A DNA stretch of 64,000 nt from positions 124,001 through 188,000 of the forward strand of contig CABRHX010000001.1 of the NCBI GenBank assembly GCA_902470805.1, read 5' to 3'. How positions within the stretch are numbered: position 1 is the first letter of the stretch; each line of letters opens with the position of its first letter. Origin of the DNA: an uncultured Collinsella sp. Lineage in GTDB: Bacteria; Actinomycetota; Coriobacteriia; Coriobacteriales; Coriobacteriaceae. A model generated the notes under the pieces. The model saw only the letters and a program-made list of their open reading frames with translations. It made no database searches and was not told where the DNA came from. The translations under genes were made by a program, and so were the position numbers. This document shows, piece by piece, positions 33,834 through 42,077 of the stretch.

Positions 33834-33902
33834 ATCTATTCCACGAGGCTTGCATGCTCGCTTCATTATGCCCAGATATGCACGGCTTAACCCGTGCGGG
33901 CG

Positions 33903-34709
33903 CTACTCCTCCTCGAGGGCAGCGATGACCTCGTCGGTCATGTCCATGGTGCTGTAAACATCCTGGACGTCGTCGAGCTCCTCAAGACGGTCGATGAGGC
34001 GCTGAACCTTCTTGGCGTCGGCGCCGGAGACCTCGGTCGGGGTGGTCGGGACCATGGTGGTCTCGGAACCCTTGACCTGGACGCCCTGCTCCTCGAGCGC
34101 CTTGGAGACAGCCATGACCTCGTTGGCAGTAGTCCAGACGATCCACTCCTCGCCGGCGTCCTCGTAGTCCTCGCCACCGGCCTCGGCGATGGCCATCATG
34201 AACTCATCCTCGTCACCGGCAGCACCGTTGGCGATCATGGTCTCCTTCTTGGCGTTCTCGTCCAGGATCTCCTTGGCGACGACGATCTGGCCCTTGCGCT
34301 CAAACTGGAAGGCGACGGAGCCGGAGGTGCCCAGGTTGCCACCAGCGTGGGAGAAGGCGGAACGGACATCAGCGGCGGTACGGTTGCGGTTGTCGGTCAG
34401 GCAGTCGACGTAGACGGCGACACCGGCGGGACCGTAGCCCTCGTACACGATGTTCTCGTAGACGGCAGCGTCGGCACCCGAACCAAAAGCCTTGTCGATA
34501 GCGGACTTGATCTTGTCCTTAGGCATGGACTGAGCCTTGGCCTTGGCAACGGCAGCGGCGAGGCTGGCGTTGTTCTCGGGCAGCGGGTCACCGCCGAGAC
34601 GGGCAGCAACGGTGATGTTGCGGCTGAGCTTGGAGAAGAGGGCGGAACGCTTGGCGTCCTGCGCGCCCTTACGATGCTTGGTTGTGGCCCACTTAGAGTG
34701 TCCGGACAT
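33903..34709 (-). CDS. YebC/PmpR family transcriptional regulator
   Basis: Begins MSGHSKWATTKHRKGAQDAKR, the family signature, and has YEGYGPAGVAVYVDCLTDNRNRT and GNLGTSGSVAFQF. At 268 residues it is slightly long because of an acidic insertion (DEDEFMMAIAEAGGEDYEDAGE). Homologues act as DNA-binding regulators or as ribosome-linked translation factors that relieve proline stalling. AGGAGACACGT precedes the ATG. Confidence 0.95.
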   Translation of the reverse strand: MSGHSKWATTKHRKGAQDAKRSALFSKLSRNITVAARLGGDPLPENNASLAAAVAKAKAQSMPKDKIKSAIDKAFGSGADAAVYENIVYEGYGPAGVAVYVDCLTDNRNRTAADVRSAFSHAGGNLGTSGSVAFQFERKGQIVVAKEILDENAKKETMIANGAAGDEDEFMMAIAEAGGEDYEDAGEEWIVWTTANEVMAVSKALEEQGVQVKGSETTMVPTTPTEVSGADAKKVQRLIDRLEELDDVQDVYSTMDMTDEVIAALEEE

Positions 34710-34838
34710 ACGTGTCTCCTATCGGTTTCGACCTAAAGCCCAGCGCAGATGCTCGGGCAATATAAACAAACGTCGTTATGATATACCTACTGGCCTGCGA
34801 GATAAACCCCAAAATGAAGGCGTCGTGATGATGGCCCC

Positions 34839-34873
34839 CTTGGTGCAAAGAAACCTGACCCCAATGCACCAAG
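34839..34873 (-). repeat. Stop-abutting hairpin, copy 3 (after DUF6020 gene)
   Basis: Minus-strand arms CTTGGTGCA and TGCACCAAG enclose TTGGGGTCAGGTTTCTT, a GGGTCAGG variant of the core. The left arm follows the TAA stop codon with no gap. Confidence 0.75.
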
Positions 34874-37057
34874 TTAGGACCAGAGGAAGTCGCTGCGGGT
34901 GACGGTGGCGCCGATGGCGAAGGGCATGCAGGCGATGACCGGATACAGGTAGCGCATGTAAGTCGAGCCGTTGCACGGGCCAATCAGGCACACGGCGAGC
35001 ACGCCCAACAGCGGCACCCAGATCGCCAGCGCACGCCATGAATGACGACGCAGCAGGTAGACCACCACGGCGATCATGATCCACACATAGGTGGCCGAGC
35101 TCATGGTGAGCGAGATAAAGGGAACACGCTGCACCGCCACACGGTATAGGTTGATCAGATGGTCACACCAGCGCACCACGTTGCTGTCAACCGGATGGAA
35201 GTCGAAGTACTTGAGGTTGTCGGGACGCGCCATGATCTCGGCACTACGCGCCGTGCTGTAGACCCAGGCATCGCGCGCGCTCGGATAAAAATAACCATAG
35301 TAGTTATTGATAAGCGCCGAAATATAGCACTCGGGATCCTTCTTAAACATCTGAGCCCATACCTCAAAATAGGCATCGATGTCCTCCTGCGAGGCATACT
35401 CGTTAAAGCAGTTCTTGACGGCATCGGACTTGTCGGGGTTGTAGCGGCGGCCCAGGTTCTCGTACTTGAGTACGCGATCGATCACGGCACGCTCTTCGTC
35501 GGTCACCAAGCCGTCGCAAGGAGCCTCCACAATGGTGCCGTCCTCCTTAACCGTGGGGTTGACGCCCGAGTTGAGGCCGTCGTGCTTTTGGACGAAACGA
35601 GCCGTCTGTTGGAACGGAATCGAGAGGATTTCGCGCTTGGAACCAGGCGTGATGTCGTGCGCCGGCATAAAGACCTTGGTGAAGTACATATTAGAGGCAA
35701 GGCAGAGCGCGAGCACCGCGAGAACGCCAACCCAACGGAAACGCGGGATGGCGCCCGAAGGCGCAGCACCAGTCTGCTTGGCTGCACGACGAGCCATATG
35801 CACGTCCCATACGCAAAACGCCGCCGCGATTACGCATGCCGCCAGGGGAAACACCAGGCCGCCGTTGCGCAGAAACGTGGAACCCATGGCGCCCAGAGCG
35901 AGCAGCAGCCAGTCGTGGCGCGCAAAGAGCACGGGGGCCTTCTCGCCCGCTCGCTCGACATTGGCATCACGACGGGGCAAGCCACATGCCACGAGCTTGA
36001 CGGTCTGTACCAGCAGCACCAAGAACGCGTCGGCAAAGAGCACGTCTTTGGTGAGCAACGCCGCGTAGTTAGAGAACATCGGCATAAACGCAAAGAACAG
36101 CAGGATCGCACCGCGAACCGGCAGACTCACGCCCAGTTTGCGCAGCGACGAAATGGAATAGGCCATGCAGGCAGCCGTGATGACGAACTGAGCACAGGTG
36201 TAGATGGCAAGACCCGCGTTAGCGCTGTTGAACAGCGAAAGCCCCAGCTGGACGCACGAGCCGATAATGGCCGTGTGCACTACGGGATGATGCCCGTTGA
36301 GCAACACATTAGGATTGAGCAGACGCAAGTAGTCGCTCGTGCCGTTGGGATAGTTGAACCACTGGCGAATCTGCGCGCCCGTATCTCCCATAAAAAGGCC
36401 AGGCAGCGAAGCGATGAGCGTGGGCGCCCAGGCGATCATAAGCACCAGGAAGGGCCCGGCAAAGGGATGGACCGAGAGCACGGCGTGAGTCACACGCCAT
36501 ACGCGGCCAAAGTGCGCCTCGGAAAACGGAATGCGTCGGGAGCTCAGCCAATCTAGACACTCAAAGGCAAGGTAGAAGGCAACGACCGCCAAGAGCATCC
36601 AGCCCGCGCCGCCAATCCAGGCGCAGATGATGCGGGCTTTGTCGCCAAGGACAATCTCGGCCGAGTCGGTGAGATCGTAGCTGCGACCGAACACCATGCA
36701 GATGGCAAAGAACAGCGACGGCAGAACGATCGATGGGCGCCAGGTGTCGCCACGGCCAAAGAACACGTAGCGAAACGGCAGCGTGAGCAGGCAGGCAAGC
36801 GCAAGCAGCATGACCGCGTCGGTATGGCCGGCAAACGAGAGGAGCACCTCGTAGCACACGTACAGCATGCCCGAGGCTTTGGGGTCAATCGCCAAGACTG
36901 CGTTGCTCGACACCGGGGCGGGATCGATGGAAAACGCCGTGGTCGCCAACAGCGCAAGCAAAAATGCGATGAGCGTCTGCTTGGCGGGGTAGCGCTTAAA
37001 CCAGACGATGCGGGCAGCGTCGCGCGCGGCCGTTGTGGAGAGGTCGGAATCCTTCAC
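34874..37057 (-). CDS. Large polytopic membrane protein (DUF6020-like)
   Basis: A 727-residue protein with roughly 12-14 hydrophobic segments and one large extracytoplasmic domain (about residues 475-620) before the last helices. The overall plan resembles membrane glycosyltransferases of the GT-C type, and DUF6020 is the closest family I recognise. Loops contain GDTGAQIRQWFNYP and NGHHPVVHTAIIG, with acidic and His residues facing one side as in GT-C active sites. The start is GTG 37057. It lies downstream of lgt with a hairpin between. Sugar-transfer activity is inference. Confidence 0.75.
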   Translation of the reverse strand: MKDSDLSTTAARDAARIVWFKRYPAKQTLIAFLLALLATTAFSIDPAPVSSNAVLAIDPKASGMLYVCYEVLLSFAGHTDAVMLLALACLLTLPFRYVFFGRGDTWRPSIVLPSLFFAICMVFGRSYDLTDSAEIVLGDKARIICAWIGGAGWMLLAVVAFYLAFECLDWLSSRRIPFSEAHFGRVWRVTHAVLSVHPFAGPFLVLMIAWAPTLIASLPGLFMGDTGAQIRQWFNYPNGTSDYLRLLNPNVLLNGHHPVVHTAIIGSCVQLGLSLFNSANAGLAIYTCAQFVITAACMAYSISSLRKLGVSLPVRGAILLFFAFMPMFSNYAALLTKDVLFADAFLVLLVQTVKLVACGLPRRDANVERAGEKAPVLFARHDWLLLALGAMGSTFLRNGGLVFPLAACVIAAAFCVWDVHMARRAAKQTGAAPSGAIPRFRWVGVLAVLALCLASNMYFTKVFMPAHDITPGSKREILSIPFQQTARFVQKHDGLNSGVNPTVKEDGTIVEAPCDGLVTDEERAVIDRVLKYENLGRRYNPDKSDAVKNCFNEYASQEDIDAYFEVWAQMFKKDPECYISALINNYYGYFYPSARDAWVYSTARSAEIMARPDNLKYFDFHPVDSNVVRWCDHLINLYRVAVQRVPFISLTMSSATYVWIMIAVVVYLLRRHSWRALAIWVPLLGVLAVCLIGPCNGSTYMRYLYPVIACMPFAIGATVTRSDFLWS

Positions 37058-37093
37058 AGTCCGAAAGCCTTTCTAGAAACCTATCAAACTCGG

Positions 37094-37136
37094 CAAAACC
37101 ACCACAAAGGTGCCTGTCCCCTTTGTGGTGGTTTTG
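37094..37136 (-). repeat. Stop-abutting GGGACAG hairpin, copy 4 (after lgt)
   Basis: Minus-strand arms CAAAACCACCACAAAG and CTTTGTGGTGGTTTTG (16 bp, perfect) enclose GGGACAGGCAC. It begins four bases after the lgt TAA stop codon and is the most stable copy in the window. Confidence 0.85.
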
Positions 37137-37140
37137 GTGG

Positions 37141-37962
37141 TTAGGCGTCCAGGTAGACGCGCTGGGGCTGGTTGCGGCGACGAGCAAAGATGATGAGCGC
37201 CAGGCCGGCGATCACGAGCGGCAGGCTCAGCAACTGGCCCATGGTGATAACGCCACCCAGCAGATAACCCAGCTGGGCATCGGGCACGCGCACAAACTCA
37301 ATGAGGAAGCGAACGATGCCGTAACCCATCACAAAGACGCCCATAAACGTGCCTTGGGGCAGTAGCGGCTTTTTGCGGCTGAGCACCTGCAGAATGCAAA
37401 AGAGCACAATACCCTCGAGGAATGCCTCGTAGAGCTGGGAGGGATGGCGCGGCATATCGCCCGCGGTGCCGCCAAAGATCACGCCCCAGGGCAGATCGGT
37501 CGGCTTGCCCCACAGCTCGCCGTTGACAAAGTTGGCGCAGCGTCCCAGACATAAGGCCAGCGGAGCACCGATAACGGCAAGGTCGGCGATGGTCCAGGCG
37601 TCGAGCTTGTACATGCGGCACACGAGCACGCCGCCGATGATGCCGCCCACCAGGCCGCCATGGAAGCTCATGCCGCCTTCATTGGTAGCAAAGATCTCGA
37701 GCGGATGCGCCCAGTAGTAGCCATCGCCGTAAAAGATGACGTAGAACAGGCGCGCACCGATAATGAGGCCAAAGACCACGCCGACCACGACACTCGTCAG
37801 GTCGTCGACCGTAATGTCAAAACCCCAACGGCGCTGCGTGCGGTACATGACGACCGCCGTGAGCAGAGTTCCGACCACATAGGCCAAGCCGTACCAGTAG
37901 ATGGTGATGGGCCCCGCCGAGATGGCGACGGGATCAAGCATATGGTAGAGGTCGTTGAGCAT
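37141..37962 (-). CDS. lgt: Prolipoprotein diacylglyceryl transferase
   Basis: Transfers diacylglycerol to the cysteine of prolipoproteins at the membrane. It has about seven helices, the IGARLFYVIFY segment, MSFHGGLVGGIIGG with the catalytic His region, and the Lgt signature GRCANFVNGELWGKPTDLPWG near residue 138. The C-terminal part carries RHPSQLYEA. ATG 37962 (MLNDLYH) follows AGGGGGACCGAT. It is probably co-transcribed with the DUF6020 gene. Confidence 0.96.
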   Translation of the reverse strand: MLNDLYHMLDPVAISAGPITIYWYGLAYVVGTLLTAVVMYRTQRRWGFDITVDDLTSVVVGVVFGLIIGARLFYVIFYGDGYYWAHPLEIFATNEGGMSFHGGLVGGIIGGVLVCRMYKLDAWTIADLAVIGAPLALCLGRCANFVNGELWGKPTDLPWGVIFGGTAGDMPRHPSQLYEAFLEGIVLFCILQVLSRKKPLLPQGTFMGVFVMGYGIVRFLIEFVRVPDAQLGYLLGGVITMGQLLSLPLVIAGLALIIFARRRNQPQRVYLDA

Positions 37963-38071
37963 ATCGGTCCCCCTGCTCCCTACATACAAATGCGGCCGCG
38001 GGCCTTGCGCTCGCAGCCGCATATTCGGGCGTGACGTCTATGCGGAGCATATCGCCCGCAGCTTTCACTTC

Positions 38072-38350
38072 TTAGAACGGCGCATACTCGTCGTACAGGT
38101 CATCGGTCTCGCCGGAGGCATTGACCTGCTCGACACGCGTAACGCCGGGCACGTGCTCCTTGAGGATACGCTCGATGCCCATGGAAAGCGTCAGGGCGCT
38201 CATGGGACAACCGGCACAGGCGCCCTGAAGCTCCAGCTTGACGACGCCCTCGTCATCAACGCCTATATACTCCATGTCGCCGCCGTCGGCCTGTAGGTTG
38301 GGGCGAATCTCTTCAAGAACCTTCTTAAGCAGCTCTTCGTTAACAGCCAC
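38072..38350 (-). CDS. NifU C-terminal-domain iron-sulfur scaffold
   Basis: A 92-residue stand-alone NfuA-type domain: LLKKVLEEIRPNLQADGGD at the N-terminus and the CAGCP cluster-binding motif (GACAGCPMSALTL) in the middle. It carries or transfers Fe-S clusters. The start is GTG 38350 with AAAGGAGCCCC. No suf or isc genes lie nearby. Confidence 0.92.
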   Translation of the reverse strand: MAVNEELLKKVLEEIRPNLQADGGDMEYIGVDDEGVVKLELQGACAGCPMSALTLSMGIERILKEHVPGVTRVEQVNASGETDDLYDEYAPF

Positions 38351-38520
38351 AGGGGCTCCTTTCTCACAATAACGCGGGCGCGCCCGCGGACAGAGCTATG
38401 TTACTACAGCCGTGTACCCGCTCACGAGCCGTCCATGCGCGCGGACGCGACTTTCACGAGTAGTCAATTTGGGACGGGGCTCTTTTAGCTGCTTTTGCCG
38501 CCAGCTGGCGTTGCCACGCG

Positions 38521-39045
38521 CTACTGCCGAGCCCGCCCCTCGGTGCCGATGTGAACATCGACGATAACCTGGCGGTAGCTGATGCCACAGGAGTCGAGGA
38601 TGCGGCGGCTGATACGGCCGTCATCGGTGTCGGCGTACTTGTTGTCCAGGTAGACGACCTCGCCCACGCCCACCTGAGCCAAAATCTTGGCGCAGTCATG
38701 GCACGGGAACAGCGTGACGTAGACCGTGGAACCCTCGAGGTCCTTGAGCGAGCCACGGTAGTTGAGCACGGCGTTGGCCTCGGCATGGACCACGTAGTTG
38801 TGCTTGTCCTGCAGCGGGTCGTCGCTCGTACCCCACGGAAAAAAGTCGTCGTTGAGCGCCGAGGGTGTACCGTTGTAGCCCACCGAAAGGATGCGGTGGT
38901 TGGTGTTGGCGATGCACGCACCCACCTGCGTGTTGGGGTCCTTGCTGCGGCGCTGCGCGGCGATGGCCACGCTCATAAAGAACTCGTCCCAGCTAATGAC
39001 GTCCAGGCGCTTGCCTGACGAAGTTTGATGAAGATCGTCCGACAT
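38521..39045 (-). CDS. Deoxycytidylate (dCMP) deaminase
   Basis: Makes dUMP from dCMP for thymidylate synthesis. Zinc-site motifs are VVHAEANAVLN (HAE) and TLFPCHDCAKILAQ (PCxxC), with the N-terminal SWDEFFMSVAIAAQRRSKDPNTQVGA typical of this family. The 174-residue form starts at ATG 39045 with GGAGGTGTCTGCC. The product is short and single-domain. Confidence 0.94.
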   Translation of the reverse strand: MSDDLHQTSSGKRLDVISWDEFFMSVAIAAQRRSKDPNTQVGACIANTNHRILSVGYNGTPSALNDDFFPWGTSDDPLQDKHNYVVHAEANAVLNYRGSLKDLEGSTVYVTLFPCHDCAKILAQVGVGEVVYLDNKYADTDDGRISRRILDSCGISYRQVIVDVHIGTEGRARQ

Positions 39046-39129
39046 GGCAGACACCTCCGTAATCGCAATAGTTTGACCCATTGTAGCAGGTGAAAGGTGG
39101 GGGCGTTTGTCCCACCGGCGCCCTCACTT

Positions 39130-39981
39130 TTACACGCGGCGGGGCTTTTGGTTGATACGGTAGAGCTCGGCGAGACCCCGCAACGTCAGCGCATCGTCGA
39201 CCGTCAGGCTATGGCCGACCAACGCCGCGAGCGCCTCGGCATCATCGCCGGTGATGATGATGGGCACGCTGCCCTCGCCCGCGGCCTTGGTCGAGCGCAT
39301 CTCGGCAAGCACCATATCGAGCATGCCGTCGATGCGGGCCACCTCGCCCAGAACCACGCCCGAGCGCATGGCCTCGCGCGTGTTGCGGCCGATGACGTGT
39401 GTCGGCGCCGAGGGCTCGACCTGCGGCAAGCGCGCCGCAGCGGCCGAAAGCGAGCGGGCGCCAAGCGCCAGACCCGGCGCGATGACGCCGCCGACAAAGG
39501 TACCGTGCGCGTCGATGACCTCGATATTGGTCGTGGTGCCCAGGTCGATCACGATGCACGGAGAGCCGTAGACGGCACGAGCCGCCACGGCATCGGCGAT
39601 GCGGTCGGGGCCGATCTCGGCCGGGTCGTCGTAGTGGACGGGCATGCCAGTCTTGAGGCCCGGCCCCACCGTGAGCACGCGCCCCGTGCAGGTACGGGAA
39701 AGAGCCGCCTTCCACGGGCGCTCGAGCGCCGGCACCACGCAGCTCAGCACGGCCGCCGTGGGCATAAGCGCGCCGGGCATGCCCGCATCGGCCGCCAGCG
39801 CGGCCATGACCTGCGCGAGACGCATACGCGCTTCGTCGGCCGTAATGCTCGATGGCGTCGTGATCTCGCACGTCGCAAGCGGGAATTCCTGCGCCGCGGC
39901 CGAATCCTCGGCAAACAGACCAAAGCGAATGAACGTGTTGCCCACGTCGACCGTCAATATATATGCGCACCCATTAAGCAT
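39130..39981 (-). CDS. coaX: Type III pantothenate kinase
   Basis: First step of CoA synthesis. It has the ASKHA phosphate loop LTVDVGNTFIRFGLF at the N-terminus, DDPAEIGPDRIADAVAA in the middle, and IDLGTTTNIEVID followed by GGVIAPGLALG. The start at 39981 (MLNGCAY) follows AAGGAG. It is a member of the potassium- or ammonium-dependent CoaX group, insensitive to CoA feedback. Confidence 0.95.
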   Translation of the reverse strand: MLNGCAYILTVDVGNTFIRFGLFAEDSAAAQEFPLATCEITTPSSITADEARMRLAQVMAALAADAGMPGALMPTAAVLSCVVPALERPWKAALSRTCTGRVLTVGPGLKTGMPVHYDDPAEIGPDRIADAVAARAVYGSPCIVIDLGTTTNIEVIDAHGTFVGGVIAPGLALGARSLSAAAARLPQVEPSAPTHVIGRNTREAMRSGVVLGEVARIDGMLDMVLAEMRSTKAAGEGSVPIIITGDDAEALAALVGHSLTVDDALTLRGLAELYRINQKPRRV

Positions 39982-40173
39982 CGTCGGCGCTCCTTTCGTC
40001 TGCCCAGCAGTATATCGCCTACCTAAACCAGTCATCCCAAAATGACTAGCTTGCGGTTATACTGGTGCGCGGTCGTTTGCGAGCTCACGCGGCGGCCCTT
40101 GGTAACCCGACTTCCCGCGCCGTATCCGTAGCGGCGCTCCCGGGGGAAGCGGATATACGCAAAGGAGTTCTAT

Positions 40174-41877
40174 ATGAGCAATCCCTCGAACCGCGCTTCG
40201 ATGCGCGGGCAACTCACGCTGCGCGGCGTCGTCATCGGCGTCCTTGGCTGCGTGATCATCACGGCAAGCTCGGCCTACACCGCCCTCAAGATGGGCGCAC
40301 TCCCCTGGCCGATCATTTTCGCTGCCGTCATTTCGCTGTTCTTCCTGAAGCTCATGGGCAACGCCAGCCTCAACGAGGCCAACGTTACCCACACCATCAT
40401 GTCCGCGGGCGCCATGGTCGCCGGCGGCCTGGCGTTTACCATCCCGGGCGCCTGGATGCTGGGCTATGCCGACCAAATCAGCTGGCTCGACATGTTTATC
40501 GTGGCGCTCGCCGGCACCATCTTGGGCCTTCTGGCGACAGCGCTCATCCACCGTCACTTTATCGTGGACGCCGCGCTGGAGTTCCCCACCGGCAACGCCG
40601 CAGCTCAGACCCTGCGCGCCACCGAGGCCGGCGGCAAGACCGGCAAGCAGCTCTTTGGCTCCATGGCCATCGCAGGCATCTACAGCGTGCTTCGCGACGC
40701 TCTGGGCGTGGTGCCCAGCATGCTGTGCACGCTCAATATCCCTGGCGTGACCTTTGCCATCTACAACTCGCCCATGTTGCTGTCCATCGGCTTCCTCGTG
40801 GGCTTCGCCCCCGTCGCCTTCTGGTTTGCCGGCGCGCTGCTGGGCAACTTTGGCATCATCGTTGGCGGCACCGCTGCCGGCCTGTTCGATATTGTGACCG
40901 CACAGGGTATCGTCAAGTCCCTGGGTATGGGCCTCATGATGGGCTTTGGCGTCGCCGTCGTCCTCAAGGACATCCTGCCACAGGTCGCCGGTATCGTCCG
41001 CGGCCTCGCCGCCGACAGCTCCACCGACACCGACGAGCAGTCGCTCATCTCGGGCTCGCTTAAGCTCGACGCCGGCATCATCGGCCTGGGCACCGCCGCC
41101 ATCGCCGTGATCGTTGCCATCGCGCTCGACCTCGGTCCCGTTCCGGCCGTCATCGTCACGCTGTTCACCTTTGTCACCACCATCATGAGCGCACAGAGCT
41201 GCGGCCAGACGGGCATCGACCCCATGGAGATCTTTGGCCTCATCGTCATGCTCATCGTGGCAGCCTTCGCGCAGCTCGCGCAGGTCAAGCTGTTCTTTAT
41301 CGCCGGCATCGTGGCCGTGGCGTGCGGCCTTGCGGGCGACGTCATGAACGACTTTAAGGCCGGCGCCGTGCTGGGCACCAACCCGCGCGCACAGTGGGTC
41401 GGCCAGGCCATCGGCGGCATCGTGGGCGCCCTGGTCGCTGCCGCCGTCATGGTCGCGCTCGTAACCGCCTATGGTCCGGACGCCTTCGGCCCCGACAAGA
41501 GCTTTGTGGCCGCGCAGGCAAGCGTGGTCGCCACCATGGTCTCGGGCATCCCGAGCGTGCCGTGGTTTGCGGGCGGCTTTATCGCCGGCATCATCATGTA
41601 CTGGCTCGGCATTCCGGCCATGATGATCGGTCTGGGCGTGTACCTGCCGTTCTATATGTCGCTCACGGCCTTCTTGGGCTCCTGCGTTAAGCTCGCTTAC
41701 GACAAGTGGGCCGCACACCGCGACGCCGCCGCCGGCCTTTCGGACGAGGAGAAGGCCGCCAAGGATGCCGCCTTCCAGGAGCAGGGCCTGGTCGTTGCCA
41801 GCGGCCTGCTCGGCGGCGAGTCCATCGTCGGCGTTATCCTGGCGTTTGTCTCCGTGGGTCTGAGCCTGCTGGGCTAA
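40174..41877 (+). CDS. OPT family oligopeptide transporter
   Basis: A 567-residue polytopic protein with about 14 or more helices, beginning RGQLTLRGVVIGVLGCVIITASSAYTALK and containing EFPTGNAAAQTL near residue 138, the pattern of bacterial OPT proteins. It imports small peptides or metal chelates. AAAGGAG lies at good distance before the ATG. It is a lone plus-strand gene with its own terminator and is divergent from coaX. Confidence 0.92.
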   Translation: MSNPSNRASMRGQLTLRGVVIGVLGCVIITASSAYTALKMGALPWPIIFAAVISLFFLKLMGNASLNEANVTHTIMSAGAMVAGGLAFTIPGAWMLGYADQISWLDMFIVALAGTILGLLATALIHRHFIVDAALEFPTGNAAAQTLRATEAGGKTGKQLFGSMAIAGIYSVLRDALGVVPSMLCTLNIPGVTFAIYNSPMLLSIGFLVGFAPVAFWFAGALLGNFGIIVGGTAAGLFDIVTAQGIVKSLGMGLMMGFGVAVVLKDILPQVAGIVRGLAADSSTDTDEQSLISGSLKLDAGIIGLGTAAIAVIVAIALDLGPVPAVIVTLFTFVTTIMSAQSCGQTGIDPMEIFGLIVMLIVAAFAQLAQVKLFFIAGIVAVACGLAGDVMNDFKAGAVLGTNPRAQWVGQAIGGIVGALVAAAVMVALVTAYGPDAFGPDKSFVAAQASVVATMVSGIPSVPWFAGGFIAGIIMYWLGIPAMMIGLGVYLPFYMSLTAFLGSCVKLAYDKWAAHRDAAAGLSDEEKAAKDAAFQEQGLVVASGLLGGESIVGVILAFVSVGLSLLG

Positions 41878-41919
41878 GTCGAGCAGCTGCTCGACAGCAA
41901 CCATATTGCCTACGGCTTG

Positions 41920-41958
41920 CCCGGTCGGCAGCTTTTGCGGCTGCCGACCGGGCTTTTT
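41920..41958 (+). terminator. Terminator of the OPT transporter gene
   Basis: Arms CCCGGTCGGCAGC and GCTGCCGACCGGG (perfect, 13 bp), then CTTTTTGA. Confidence 0.95.
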
Positions 41959-41970
41959 GATATCGCAACA

Positions 41971-42011
41971 AAGAAAGGCCGGCGCACTGCGTTTAACAGC
42001 GCGCCGGCCTT
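41971..42011 (-). terminator. Terminator of the wall-anchored protein gene
   Basis: Minus-strand arms AAGGCCGGCGC and GCGCCGGCCTT, followed by TCTTTGTTG. It lies back to back with the OPT terminator. Confidence 0.85.
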
Positions 42012-42077
42012 ATCGTTTGGCTATCGAGACGGTCCCGCTATGAATTGAAGTTCACTGCAGAGCCGACGCCCGAATCA

